From assembly GCF_047126315.1 (NCBI RefSeq), contig NZ_CP138953.1, positions 1,550,001 through 1,614,000 of the forward strand: a stretch of 64,000 bases of DNA, written 5' to 3'. Of the stretch, positions 30,882 to 39,688 are shown one piece after another. The stretch comes from Shimia sp022448905 (GTDB lineage Bacteria; Pseudomonadota; Alphaproteobacteria; Rhodobacterales; Rhodobacteraceae). Each line of letters starts with the position of its first letter. Within the stretch, counting starts at the first letter, position 1. The notes under the pieces are model-generated. The model was not told the origin of the DNA. It did not search any database and saw only the letters and a program-made list of their open reading frames with translations. A program made the position numbers and the translations under genes.

Positions 30882-31540
30882 AGCAACACCCCGGTGAGAT
30901 AGACAAAGGAGAAAACACCGATCCAGATCAGGTCGAGGAAATGCCAAAACAGTGACAGGCACATGATCCGGCGTTTGTTTTCATGGGTCAGGCCGTGCAT
31001 TTGCACCTGCACCAAAAGCACCACCAACCAGATGGAGCCGCATGTGACGTGCAGGCCGTGTGTGCCCACCAAGATCCAGAAAGACGAGAGGAACGCGCTT
31101 GCGCCTGGACCTGCGCCAAGATGCCAGAGGTGTTGGAATTCCAACACCTCCATCACCAGGAAGGCGCCACCAAACAGGCCCGTTACAATCAGCCAGAGCA
31201 TCATGGCGCGCTGTTTGTCCTGTTGCATGTTGATCACGGCAAAGCCGTAGGTGATCGAAGAGAACAGCAGGAAGAAAGTCGACAATAGGATTTTGTCAAT
31301 TTCAAACAGATCCGCAGGTGACGGGCCTGCGGCGTAGCTGGTGCCAAGCACTGCGTGAACGGCGAACAAGATACCAAAGATCAGGCAATCGCTCATCAGG
31401 TAGATCCAGAAACCCAGCATGGTGCCGGTTTCATGGTGATGTTCGTCATGATCATCGTGACCCTCATGATGATGTGGGTCTTCGGTGACATAAAACTGGT
31501 AGCCGCCTTCCGGGGCCGGGCCTGCAAGTGAAGCTGTCAT
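30878..31540 (-). CDS. cyoC: cytochrome bo3 quinol oxidase subunit III
   Basis: A 220-residue protein with five membrane helices. The start is the ATG ending at 31540 (MTASLAGPAPEGG). A His-rich stretch (DPHHHEGHDDHDEHHH) precedes helix 1. The family signatures GFWIYLMSDCLIF, VLEFQHLW and GTHGLHVTCG are present. The stop overlaps cyoD, and cyoB ends four bases upstream. It belongs to the proton-pumping terminal oxidase. Confidence 0.93.
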   Translation of the reverse strand: MTASLAGPAPEGGYQFYVTEDPHHHEGHDDHDEHHHETGTMLGFWIYLMSDCLIFGILFAVHAVLGTSYAAGPSPADLFEIDKILLSTFFLLFSSITYGFAVINMQQDKQRAMMLWLIVTGLFGGAFLVMEVLEFQHLWHLGAGPGASAFLSSFWILVGTHGLHVTCGSIWLVVLLVQVQMHGLTHENKRRIMCLSLFWHFLDLIWIGVFSFVYLTGVLL

Positions 31541-31544
31541 GGGA

Positions 31545-33578
31545 TTACTCCGCTGCTGGGATAGAGGTGTTGCCCGCGGCCTCAATTGCGCGCACTTCTT
31601 CAGCGGGCACATAGTAGTCGCGGTTGTAATTGAAGGTGTGGGCGATGCCCCAGACCAGCGAAGCAAAGAAGGTCAGTGCGGCAAGCCACCAGACGTGCCA
31701 GATCAAAGCAAATCCCATCACGGTCATAAAGCCTGAGATGACAATGCCACTTGAGGTGTAGTGCGGCATGTGGATCGGGACGAAGCCTTTGGTTGGGCGC
31801 GCTGCGCCTTCTGTCTTCATGTGATGCCAGCTGTCGAGTTCATAGACACGCGGGCTGAAGGCAAAGTTATAGTAGGGCGGCGGAGAGGTAGTGGACCACT
31901 CCAAGGTGCGTCCGCCCCAAGGGTCGTCGCCCACTTTGAGCTCTTCGCGTTTCCAGATGCTGACCACGATTTGCATGACAAAGGCGAGCACGCCCACACC
32001 GATCATCAAAGCGCCGACGAGGGCAATCAGGAAGTAGATACCGTAGAAGGTGTCCTCAAACTGGCTCAGGCGGCGGGTGACGCCCATCAGACCGAGGATG
32101 TAGAGAGGCATAAAGGCAAACCAGAAGCCAACCACCCAGCCCCAGAAGCTGACAAGACCCCAGCCGCGGTGCAGTTTGAAGCCGAATGCTTTAGGCCACC
32201 AGTAGTTGATGCCCGCAAAGATGCCAAAGACAACACCGCCGATGATGACGTTGTGGAAATGCGCCACGAGGAACAGAGAGTTGTGCAGCACATAGTCGGC
32301 GGGCGGCACCGCCAGCAGCACGCCGGTCATTCCGCCAACCACAAAAGTCAGCATGAAGGCGACGGTCCACAGCATGGGCAATTCATAGTGAATGCGGCCC
32401 TTATACATGGTGAACAGCCAGTTGAAGAGCTTCGCCCCTGTCGGGATCGAGATGATCATCGTGGTGATGCCAAAGAATGAGTTCACATCAGCACCGGCGC
32501 CCATCGTAAAGAAGTGGTGCAGCCACACGATGTAGCTCAGGATCATGATCACGCAGGTCGCGTAGACCATGGATGTGTAACCAAACAGGCGCTTTTTGCA
32601 GAAGGTGGGCACAATCTCAGAGTAGATGCCAAAAATTGGCAAGGTCAGGATGTAGACTTCCGGGTGGCCCCAAATCCAGATGAGGTTCACATACATCATC
32701 GGGTTGCCGCCCATTTCATTGGTGAAGAAATGGGTGCCCAGATACCGATCTGCGGTGAGCAAAGCGAGCGTGGCGCTGAGAACAGGGAAAGTGGCCACAA
32801 TCAGCACGTTGGTACAGAGCGTGGTCCAGCAGAACACAGGCATTTTCATCCAGGTCATGCCCGGCGCGCGCATTTTAACGAGGGTAGCAACAAGGTTGAT
32901 GCCGGAAAGTGTTGTCCCGATCCCGGCGATGTTGAGCGACCAGAGGTAGTAGTCCATGCCCACGCCCGGGCTGAAGGTGAGCCCAGACAGCGGGGGATAG
33001 GCCAGCCATCCTGTGGCGGCAAATTCGCCGACAAACAAGGAGATCATAATCAGCACGGCGCCAGAAACGGTCAGCCAGAAGCTGAAATTGTTGAGGAACG
33101 GGAATGCCACGTCACGCGCGCCGATTTGCAGTGGCATCACATAGTTCATGAAGCCAGTGACAAAGGGCATGGCCACGAAGAAAATCATGATCACGCCATG
33201 CACCGTGAAGACCTGATCATAGTGATAGGCAGGGAGGAAACCAACGTATCCGGCAGAGGCCAGCGCCTGATGCAAGCGCATGAGCAATGCATCGGCAAAG
33301 CCGCGCACCAGCATGATGACTCCAAGGATCATATACATGATGCCAATTTTCTTGTGGTCGATGGAGGTGAACCACTCTTTCCACAAATAGCCCCAAAGGC
33401 GGAAGTACGTGATTGCCCCAACAACGGCGACGCCGAGCAGGCAGGTGCCGATGAAGGTGCCCAAGATGATCGGGTCATAGAAGGGGAAGATGTCCCATCC
33501 CAGTTTGCCCCAGAACCAATGGGTTGTGTTCACAGCGTCTGCGCCATGGGCTGCGGTGGATGCGGTAGGGGATGCCAT
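31545..33578 (-). CDS. cyoB: cytochrome bo3 quinol oxidase subunit I
   Basis: A 677-residue heme-copper oxidase core with about 15 membrane helices. The copper-B and crosslink motif WGHPEVYILTLP is present, as are the HH pair in IVWLHHFFTMG and the two heme-ligand histidines around VAHFHNVIIGG. The proton-channel features GVIMIFF and SIPTGAKLFNW are intact. It oxidises ubiquinol and reduces oxygen to water while pumping protons. Its start overlaps the last base of the cyoA stop region. Confidence 0.96.
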   Translation of the reverse strand: MASPTASTAAHGADAVNTTHWFWGKLGWDIFPFYDPIILGTFIGTCLLGVAVVGAITYFRLWGYLWKEWFTSIDHKKIGIMYMILGVIMLVRGFADALLMRLHQALASAGYVGFLPAYHYDQVFTVHGVIMIFFVAMPFVTGFMNYVMPLQIGARDVAFPFLNNFSFWLTVSGAVLIMISLFVGEFAATGWLAYPPLSGLTFSPGVGMDYYLWSLNIAGIGTTLSGINLVATLVKMRAPGMTWMKMPVFCWTTLCTNVLIVATFPVLSATLALLTADRYLGTHFFTNEMGGNPMMYVNLIWIWGHPEVYILTLPIFGIYSEIVPTFCKKRLFGYTSMVYATCVIMILSYIVWLHHFFTMGAGADVNSFFGITTMIISIPTGAKLFNWLFTMYKGRIHYELPMLWTVAFMLTFVVGGMTGVLLAVPPADYVLHNSLFLVAHFHNVIIGGVVFGIFAGINYWWPKAFGFKLHRGWGLVSFWGWVVGFWFAFMPLYILGLMGVTRRLSQFEDTFYGIYFLIALVGALMIGVGVLAFVMQIVVSIWKREELKVGDDPWGGRTLEWSTTSPPPYYNFAFSPRVYELDSWHHMKTEGAARPTKGFVPIHMPHYTSSGIVISGFMTVMGFALIWHVWWLAALTFFASLVWGIAHTFNYNRDYYVPAEEVRAIEAAGNTSIPAAE

Positions 33579-34663
33579 CAGTTTTGCGCCTCGGGCTGTG
33601 ATTGTGCAAGAGGAAGTGCGGGGAGGTGGTTCACTGCGGAGAGGATCTCACCTTTGTGGGGGTCATGTTCCGGTTTCAACAACAGGAACAGGCTTTCTGG
33701 ATCATCTGCAGAGCACAGTCCGCGGAACAATTCGCGGTTGTACAGACCATCCAAACCGCCGCCGCCCAGAGCGTCCACCATCTTCATGTCGTTTAGGCAA
33801 AGTTCGTTAGTGCCGGCGCACATGTTCAAAATTTTGTCCCAAATGCCGTCTTCGGTGGTGCCGAAATAGGTGACATCATGCGCCGTGGTGGGAACTTGCA
33901 GTTCGGTATAGCTGTGTTGATCCAGGGTATTTGGCGCGTCTTTGACTTCCTTCACCCAGGCTTCAAATCCAGCTTCATCCAATGCGTGAAAATCAAAACG
34001 CATGTCGGAGAATCCGTTGCCGGAATAGTTGGCGGAAAAGCCTTCGTAGACCCCCGGGGCATTGATCACCGCGTTCAACTCGGTTTGCATGCCAGCCATG
34101 GCGTAGATCATGCCGGCCATTTCAGGGATGTAGAAGGCATTCATCACGGTTGCGGACGTGATTTTCCATTCTACGGGCCGGTCCACAATTGCGGCGGCCT
34201 CATTCACGGTGGCGATGCCGAATTCTGGATACAAGAAGAGCCATTTCCAATCCATTGCCACCACCTGCACCTCTAGCGGGGTCACATTGGGGTCGATTTG
34301 TGTGTCTTCAGAAATCCTTTTGAGGTCATCATAAGGCTCGAGCCGATGGGTGGCGACCCAAGTGAGACCGGCGAGACAAATGATGATTGCCAGCGGCACA
34401 GCCCAGACCACGATTTCCAGGCTGACGGAGTGATCCCACTCCGGCTCATAAGCCGCGTCTTCGTTGGACTGTTTGTAGTGCAGGGCAAAAAAGATCGTCA
34501 GTGCCGTTACGGGAATGATGACGATCAACATCAATACCGTGGCATAGACGATCAAGTCGCCTTGCTGCGCAGCGATGTCTCCTGAGGGAGACAGAACCAC
34601 CAAATTACAACCGGACAGACTGAAGAACAGGGCTAGAGATAGCCCAATGCGAAAGACCCACAT
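33578..34663 (-). CDS. cyoA: cytochrome bo3 quinol oxidase subunit II
   Basis: A 361-residue lipoprotein subunit: a signal peptide with the lipobox LSGC, two membrane helices (residues 38-60 and 82-104), then a cupredoxin-like periplasmic domain (WKWLFLYPEFGIATVNE, FSANYSGNGFSDM). The CuA ligands of cytochrome c oxidases are absent, as expected of a quinol oxidase. It is the first gene of the leftward cyoABCD-SURF1 operon. The 194 bases between it and the divergent transporter gene must hold both promoters. Confidence 0.94.
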   Translation of the reverse strand: MWVFRIGLSLALFFSLSGCNLVVLSPSGDIAAQQGDLIVYATVLMLIVIIPVTALTIFFALHYKQSNEDAAYEPEWDHSVSLEIVVWAVPLAIIICLAGLTWVATHRLEPYDDLKRISEDTQIDPNVTPLEVQVVAMDWKWLFLYPEFGIATVNEAAAIVDRPVEWKITSATVMNAFYIPEMAGMIYAMAGMQTELNAVINAPGVYEGFSANYSGNGFSDMRFDFHALDEAGFEAWVKEVKDAPNTLDQHSYTELQVPTTAHDVTYFGTTEDGIWDKILNMCAGTNELCLNDMKMVDALGGGGLDGLYNRELFRGLCSADDPESLFLLLKPEHDPHKGEILSAVNHLPALPLAQSQPEAQN

Positions 34664-34857
34664 GGCAAACCGTGCTTTATTGTTCAGGATTTTGCTGGGT
34701 AGGGCAGGTTGCTACTGAACCGATACCTCGCAGTTGCGGCATAAAGCCTGTGGACTTTGGACACAAGATGCTGCAATGCGACAATTGCCCTCGCCCACGA
34801 TTTTTTGTCCCCTCAAAAAACGCAGCCAGGTATTCCCAAATGACAGGAGAATGCGAC

Positions 34858-36150
34858 ATGGCGAGTTCCAGCAGCCCAACGGTACAACACGTAACAATCG
34901 ATGATGTGATCACCACTGTGGTGATGGCGCGGGTCACCGATTTCTTTGGCTTTTTTGTTTATGCCATTGCTTCGGCTTTGGTGTTCCCCACGGTGTTTTT
35001 CCCGCATCTTGATCCGGTGACAGGCACGCTCTGGTCGTTTGCGCTTTTCTCTTTGGCCTTCCTGGCACGTCCGATCGCCAGTCTTGCAAGCCGCTGGATT
35101 CAGAGAAAAATCGGGCGCCCGGCCAAGATTACTTTGGCGCTTATGGTGTTGGGGGTGTCCACCGTCGCGATTGGACTGCTGCCAGGGTATGGCGAGATTG
35201 GCCTGCTGGCCCCCATCAGTCTGGGCATTTTACGTTTCGTGCAAGGTCTCGGACTTGGCGGAGCCTGGGATGGAATCACGTTGCAGCTCAAATCTGCGGC
35301 GCCAAAGGGTAAAGAGGGTATCTATTCCATGGTGCCACAGCTTGGCGGACCCATTGGGTTTTGTGTGGCTGCGGCATTGTTTTATGTGCTCACTGGCTTT
35401 CTGACAGAAGAAGAATTCCTGAGCTACGGTTGGCGGTTTGCCTTCTTTGCGGTGCTTGCGGTCAATGTTGTGGCTCTTTTTGCACGCCTACGTCTTATGA
35501 CCACCAATTTTGGCAGTGATGATGACACGCAACTGAAATCGGCACCGTTGAAGGGCCTTTTGCAGGATGAAGGCCGTACAATTGTTCTGTCAGCTTTGTT
35601 GCCATTGGCCAGCTATGCGCTGTTTCACATGGTTACGGTGTTCCCGCTCAGTTACACGCTGTTGCTTGGTAGTGGTGATGTGACCCACATTCTCATGCTG
35701 GAGTTGATCGGCGGCACAGTGGCTATTGGCGCGGTGATTCTGTCGGGCGTGCTTGCGGACAGGTTTTCCAATCGAGTTGTCCTCTGGATCAGCTGTGCAA
35801 TGGTGCCGGTGCTTTGCGTTGGTATCACCTGGCTGAACACGCACCCTGCAATTTACATTCTTCTTGGCTTTGTTTTGCTGGGTTTGTCTTACGGCCAGTC
35901 CAGCTCAATCGTGCCAAACAGGTTTGCGCCGGAGTACCGCTATTCAGGCTCCGCCCTGGCCACAAACCTGTCTTGGATACTGGGGGCAGCCTTTGCGCCG
36001 TTGGTTGGCCTGTTCGCCGCTTGGAAATTTGGCCTTTGGGCCTCGGCTTTGTACCTGTTGTCCGCTGCGGTTGTGACCAGCGCAGCTCTAGTTTTCTTGC
36101 GCAAAGAGGGCATGGCAGCGGATCGACGCGAAGACGTCAAAGGGGAATGA
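34858..36150 (+). CDS. MFS transporter (metabolite:H+ symporter-like)
   Basis: A 430-residue protein with 12 hydrophobic segments. I choose ATG 34858 (MASSSSP) because GGAGA lies eight bases ahead; the frame is open further back without support. It has the MHS-type loop motif RWIQRKIGRPAKIT after helix 2 and FVQGLGLGGAWDG in helix 4. Relatives import organic acids or osmolytes, or export drugs, so the substrate cannot be named. It is transcribed divergently from cyoA and may share control with it. Confidence 0.82.
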   Translation: MASSSSPTVQHVTIDDVITTVVMARVTDFFGFFVYAIASALVFPTVFFPHLDPVTGTLWSFALFSLAFLARPIASLASRWIQRKIGRPAKITLALMVLGVSTVAIGLLPGYGEIGLLAPISLGILRFVQGLGLGGAWDGITLQLKSAAPKGKEGIYSMVPQLGGPIGFCVAAALFYVLTGFLTEEEFLSYGWRFAFFAVLAVNVVALFARLRLMTTNFGSDDDTQLKSAPLKGLLQDEGRTIVLSALLPLASYALFHMVTVFPLSYTLLLGSGDVTHILMLELIGGTVAIGAVILSGVLADRFSNRVVLWISCAMVPVLCVGITWLNTHPAIYILLGFVLLGLSYGQSSSIVPNRFAPEYRYSGSALATNLSWILGAAFAPLVGLFAAWKFGLWASALYLLSAAVVTSAALVFLRKEGMAADRREDVKGE

Positions 36151-36318
36151 TCTGCGCTGCTGTCGGTGGAAGGCAAGTGCTGCGGCTGGCTAACGAAGAC
36201 GTGTTCTTCTTTAGGCAGCTGAGGCTTGCTCCGGCCTTTTAACTAAGTATTATTGTCAGGATTCTTAAATTGTGCCATATGAGCGATTAAGACCGTTCAC
36301 AGGTAGCGAGACCCGAAG

Positions 36319-36747
36319 ATGCAAGCAATTCAGCTAGCAAATCCCGATGGTTTGACACCGACGCCCGTAAAACGGCTGCCGGAGCAATCACTTCTGTTGG
36401 TGAACTACCTACGAATGGTGGCTCGCCGAAGCCGGTCTGCGGCGCGAATGGACCTCAATGAAGCCTGTGGTTTGTTACTGGCTGACCCTGCAAATGCAGA
36501 CATGCGTCATGCGGAGATCCTGATTCGAGGCTTTAAACAAGCCGTCGGCAAAAGGCCGGTCTTCTTTCAGCCAGACACCGATGACATATCATTTGATGAA
36601 GCATGGCTGGGGCGTTTGTTTGAGACACTCGCACGTGGAGACGAAGATAGTTTTGTGTTCCTGATTAAGTCACGAGTTCCGCTTTGGACGCAGCGGAATT
36701 TCGCCTTTTTGATACGGTCGATATCCGAGCAATTTTCTCAGACTTAG
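36319..36747 (+). CDS. conserved-looking hypothetical protein
   Basis: A 142-residue soluble, basic protein that I do not recognise. It starts MQAIQLANPDGLTPTPVKRL and has mostly helical segments, including EQSLLLVNYLRMVARRSRS and a C-terminal RNFAFLIRSISEQF. No signal peptide, membrane helix or Cys cluster is seen. Its stop codon at 36745-36747 lies inside the iron-box palindrome that precedes dps. The segment LNEACGLLLADPANADMRHA gives no family hint. Confidence 0.7.
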   Translation: MQAIQLANPDGLTPTPVKRLPEQSLLLVNYLRMVARRSRSAARMDLNEACGLLLADPANADMRHAEILIRGFKQAVGKRPVFFQPDTDDISFDEAWLGRLFETLARGDEDSFVFLIKSRVPLWTQRNFAFLIRSISEQFSQT

Positions 36748-36759
36748 AATAATTCTAAA
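36743..36759. promoter_or_regulatory. Irr-type iron control element (ICE box)
   Basis: CTTAGAATAATTCTAAA is nearly identical to the published alphaproteobacterial ICE consensus (TTTAGAA-N3-TTCTAAA), and its inner 15 bases form a perfect palindrome. It lies about 20 bases before the likely dps promoter. Confidence 0.75.
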
Positions 36760-36762
36760 AAG

Positions 36763-36791
36763 TGGTTGGAATTCTCTCCCGATGCTATAAA
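36763..36791 (+). promoter_or_regulatory. probable dps promoter
   Basis: TATAAA at 36786-36791 is a good -10. TGGTTG at 36763-36768 is 17 bases upstream as a weak -35. Its position just after the ICE box suggests iron-dependent control. Confidence 0.45.
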
Positions 36792-36857
36792 TAAGGGTAG
36801 CGGGCGGCGATTGTACGCCCAAAGGTTTCCAAGAACGGACGTATCGAGGTATTCAAA

Positions 36858-37328
36858 ATGACCCAGACAGCTATTGATCTGACCACCGACTCCCGTGCGG
36901 CAATTGCAGACGCGTTGAACCAGTCTGTTGCCGAAACGGCCGTAACCACCATGCTGGCGCAAAACTTCCATTGGAACGTGATAGGTATGGCCTTCGGCCC
37001 GCTGCATGACCTGTTTCAGAAAATTTACGAAGACCATTTTGAAGCGCAAGATGACCTGGCCGAACGTGTCAAAGCGCTGGACGCGCATGCCGAAGGCACA
37101 TTGGCTGGCATGTTGAAGCGCTCCAAAGTGAGCGAGCACGAAGGTGACGCGACCGATAAGGACATGATCAAAGCCATGCTTGAGGCGCAAGAAACGCTAG
37201 CCTCCACGCTGGCCGGTGCGGGTGAATTGGCAGCTGAGCACGGTGATACTCTGACAGAAGACCTGTGCATTAGCCGTGGTCAAGTGCATGAAAAGTTCGC
37301 CTGGTTCCTGCGTTCCCATCTGCGCTAA
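36858..37328 (+). CDS. dps: Dps-family ferritin-like DNA-protection protein
   Basis: A 156-residue four-helix protein. The ferroxidase-site motif is intact: QNFHWNVIGMAFGPLHDLFQ in helix 1, then EDHFEAQDDLAERV in helix 2. Dps dodecamers oxidise and store iron with peroxide and can coat DNA. The start is ATG 36858. The upstream ICE box predicts control by Irr. The gene ends in a hairpin shared with the convergent DUF1289 gene. Confidence 0.93.
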   Translation: MTQTAIDLTTDSRAAIADALNQSVAETAVTTMLAQNFHWNVIGMAFGPLHDLFQKIYEDHFEAQDDLAERVKALDAHAEGTLAGMLKRSKVSEHEGDATDKDMIKAMLEAQETLASTLAGAGELAAEHGDTLTEDLCISRGQVHEKFAWFLRSHLR

Positions 37329-37342
37329 CTATTTGGTTAGCG
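37323..37342. terminator. bidirectional hairpin holding two stop codons
   Basis: CGCTAAC (37323-37329) pairs with GTTAGCG (37336-37342). The dps TAA and the TAG of the opposite gene both lie in it, so it probably ends both transcripts. Confidence 0.6.
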
Positions 37343-37583
37343 GGAAATTTACCCTGACCTTCTTTTTGTCGAGCTTCTTCCGATAGGCCGGTGCCCAATG
37401 TGTGTACCGGCCCATTTGTGCCTGCTGACACACCAAAAGTTGAACAAAGCCTTCTCGCTGATCTGGCTTCTTGATCGACTTGAAGAGCTTCTTTTGGCTC
37501 TTGGTCATCGAACACCCCAAGCAATGGCCTTCGCGACGGAACTTGCATACGTCGATGCAGGGGGAGGGGATTTTCTTGCTCAT
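37329..37583 (-). CDS. DUF1289-family small Cys protein
   Basis: An 84-residue protein starting at the ATG ending at 37583 (MSKKIPSPCIDV). Its four Cys are arranged C-x3-C-x6-C-x2-C in SPCIDVCKF and GHCLGCSMT, the DUF1289 hallmark, probably binding a metal. The tail is rich in Lys and Arg. Function unknown in the family. It lies convergent to dps with no gap. A longer frame further upstream lacks similarity and is not used. Confidence 0.8.
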   Translation of the reverse strand: MSKKIPSPCIDVCKFRREGHCLGCSMTKSQKKLFKSIKKPDQREGFVQLLVCQQAQMGRYTHWAPAYRKKLDKKKVRVNFPLTK

Positions 37584-38118
37584 CACTGGACCTCTTAGGA
37601 AAAGCGCAGCGGATTGCTGGATGACAGGCTGTATGTAACCCTCTGATACGAATTGTCGATAGGCCGGCTCTCGCAAGCCTCGCTCGGGGCCGCATCTGTC
37701 GACATTATCATGACCGGCATAGTTTACCTGAGAGGGGGCTCGCGTCGATCGGGAGCTGGGCCAAACCGACTTCGAATGCGATCTTATTGGTGGACCAAAT
37801 TGGCCGGGAGCGTGGGGTTCCGGATCGCCTTGAAGCCCTTGAGCAGGTGCGTAAAAGCGGTTGCGCTCGATCTTTCTGACCTCACTGACCTTGGCGGCTG
37901 GCCTTTTTCCAATGGTCGCGTTCGGGGGCACGCTTTGGGGGCGGGCGACGGCTGGTCTGATACGAGGCGGTCTCGGAGTTGCCATCGTGCTGGTGTTGTT
38001 TGCGGTGCCCTGGCTGTATCACGTGCTGCTGAAGTAACGCGGCAGCTATTTGGCCTCCACTTAAGCTGGATAAGCTGCAGGGCCCGGCTCAGTTGTGGAA
38101 ACGAATGCTCAAAACCGC
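37584..38118. other. 535-base stretch with one possible small gene
   Basis: Long frames on both strands here look like noise. The only plausible coding stretch is 37861-38037, listed separately. Nothing else is recognised. Confidence 0.4.
37861..38037 (+). CDS. possible small membrane protein (58 aa)
   Basis: From TTG 37861 the frame reads LRSIFLTSLTLAAGLFPMVA, then FGGTLWGRATAGLIRGGLGV and AIVLVLFAVPWLYHVLLK before TAA. Two hydrophobic segments are separated by a basic, Gly-rich turn, as in real two-helix proteins. An in-frame ATG lies at 37912. The Shine-Dalgarno signal is weak. I recognise no family, and the call rests on composition alone. Confidence 0.4.
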   Translation: MRSIFLTSLTLAAGLFPMVAFGGTLWGRATAGLIRGGLGVAIVLVLFAVPWLYHVLLK

Positions 38119-38682
38119 CTACAGCTGCACCCACTCCGCCGGCGGCTTGCCTTTGCCCGGATGCACCTCGCCACAGGACGGGCAGGTGCGGTTTTCAATG
38201 CTGTTGTGGAACCGGTCGTAGATTTTTGGCAGGGCGGTCACGATGCCTTCGGGGCCGTCCAGCGCAACTTCTTCCCGATGCACCAGCCCTTCGCAGTTGA
38301 AGCAGAACCACTCAAACCCTTCTTTCATGCCGGGCTGTCGCGGGGCCTCAACCACAATGCCAATAGAGCCTTCTTGTGGCCGTTGCGGGGCGTGGCGCAC
38401 ATGTGGGGGGAGCATAAAGACTTCGCCTTCGCGCACCGGCACATCATAGATTTTGCCGCCATCCGCGATTTTGAGCATCATGTCGCCCTTTTGCTGGAAA
38501 AACCACTCCTCCACCGGATCGTCATGGAAATCGACGCGGGTGTTGGGACCGCCCACCACCATCACAATCATGTCGCCTTCCTTGTGCAATAGCTGATTGC
38601 CAACCGGCGGGCGCAGTTTGTCCGCATTCTCCGCAACCCATTTTTTGAAGTTGAACGGTTTCAAGGTTGGATGTGTGGCCAT
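38119..38682 (-). CDS. nbaC: 3-hydroxyanthranilate 3,4-dioxygenase
   Basis: A 187-residue cupin dioxygenase. It has the iron ligands in the first cupin motif (RVDFHDDPVEEWFFQ) and a late His in the second (MLPPHVRHAPQRP). The bacterial-type C-terminal rubredoxin-like site is present: WFCFNCEGLVH and RTCPSCGEVHP. It opens the ring of 3-hydroxyanthranilate to aminocarboxymuconate semialdehyde in tryptophan/kynurenine breakdown or quinolinate formation. It is on the strand opposite kynureninase, 6 kb away in the same cluster. Confidence 0.93.
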   Translation of the reverse strand: MATHPTLKPFNFKKWVAENADKLRPPVGNQLLHKEGDMIVMVVGGPNTRVDFHDDPVEEWFFQQKGDMMLKIADGGKIYDVPVREGEVFMLPPHVRHAPQRPQEGSIGIVVEAPRQPGMKEGFEWFCFNCEGLVHREEVALDGPEGIVTALPKIYDRFHNSIENRTCPSCGEVHPGKGKPPAEWVQL

Positions 38683-38805
38683 GTGACCCTCCCTAAATGT
38701 CCGCGCGATGCCTGCGCCGCGCACGTGTTGGCAGCAGGCTAAGGGATTTTGCGGCAAGGAAATATGGAATTTGGGGAAAGTGGCTATCCGCTTTTGGAAT
38801 ATGCC

Positions 38806-39681
38806 TTAGGGCGCGAGCAGTAAGGCGGTGCCAATCATCGCCAGCACCATGGCGAGCAGCAACCGTGCAAGCGCCACGTTTTCTTGAGTTGGGCGCCACC
38901 GCATCAGCACGGCGGCAAACAGCACATCCACGGCGCCCAGCACGGCTACGGCGGCCACCGTGGTGTGTTTGAGCGCAAAGAACTGCAATATCTGCCCGGC
39001 ACTGAGCGCAAAGGCGGTGATCCAATGCGCCGATGTCCGGTCGCCCGTGATGTGATGCCAGCCAGACAAACGGCCTTGCCGCAACACTGTTCCAGCGGCG
39101 ACCCAGACAGCGGCCACCGACGCGCCAATGGCGGTGCCCAATGCTGCGTCTGGCAGATGCAACAATCCAAGGCCGCGCAGGGTATAGGCCATTGCATAGG
39201 CAAAGGCGGACAAGGTCCCAAGCATCACCCAGCCACCCAACGGCGTTTTGCTGGGGCGGAGATAGAACAGTACCCCCGCAAGGACAAATACACCGCCGAG
39301 CAGAACCTGTGAGCCGGGCGTTTGCCCCAGTACAACAAAGGCGCAGGGTAGGGCAAAGACCGGCACCAAGCGACGCAGCAGCCCTGCGTTGACCGCCCCC
39401 GCGACCTCGGTCACACGATACATGGTCTGACGGCCCAACACATTGGCGCAGAGCCCGGCGCAGGCAAATATCAGCAGCGCCATTCCGCCCGCGCCAGACA
39501 CCAGCACGGCGCGAGGGGCGTCTGCGGTGAACAGCCAAAGCCCCCAAGAACAGACAGCTGTGACGATAATGGACAGAAAGATGCCGTTGTCGCTCTGCGC
39601 TTGCGGTTTTGCATGGACAATGGACACGCCCGCCACGCCGTAGGCGGCGGCTGCAAGCAGGGCCAGCGCTTCGCCTAACAT
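38806..39681 (-). CDS. DMT-superfamily (EamA) transporter
   Basis: A 291-residue protein with ten hydrophobic helices in two repeats of five. The start is the ATG ending at 39681 (MLGEALALLAAAAYG), since the longer frame overlaps the DapA-like gene. EamA proteins mostly export amino acids or metabolites. The substrate could be a pathway intermediate, but the sequence does not say. It lies seven bases after the DapA-like gene and 123 bases before the dioxygenase gene. Confidence 0.82.
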   Translation of the reverse strand: MLGEALALLAAAAYGVAGVSIVHAKPQAQSDNGIFLSIIVTAVCSWGLWLFTADAPRAVLVSGAGGMALLIFACAGLCANVLGRQTMYRVTEVAGAVNAGLLRRLVPVFALPCAFVVLGQTPGSQVLLGGVFVLAGVLFYLRPSKTPLGGWVMLGTLSAFAYAMAYTLRGLGLLHLPDAALGTAIGASVAAVWVAAGTVLRQGRLSGWHHITGDRTSAHWITAFALSAGQILQFFALKHTTVAAVAVLGAVDVLFAAVLMRWRPTQENVALARLLLAMVLAMIGTALLLAP

Positions 39682-39688
39682 CGCCGGT

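Noticed and set aside
32514..33869. Long plus-strand frame opposite cyoB
   Set aside because: The minus strand encodes an unmistakable oxidase subunit; the plus-strand translation is His-rich noise.
37584..37985. N-terminal extension of the DUF1289 gene to 37985
   Set aside because: The extension is Pro/Arg-rich without similarity, and the family starts at the MSKKIPSPC methionine.
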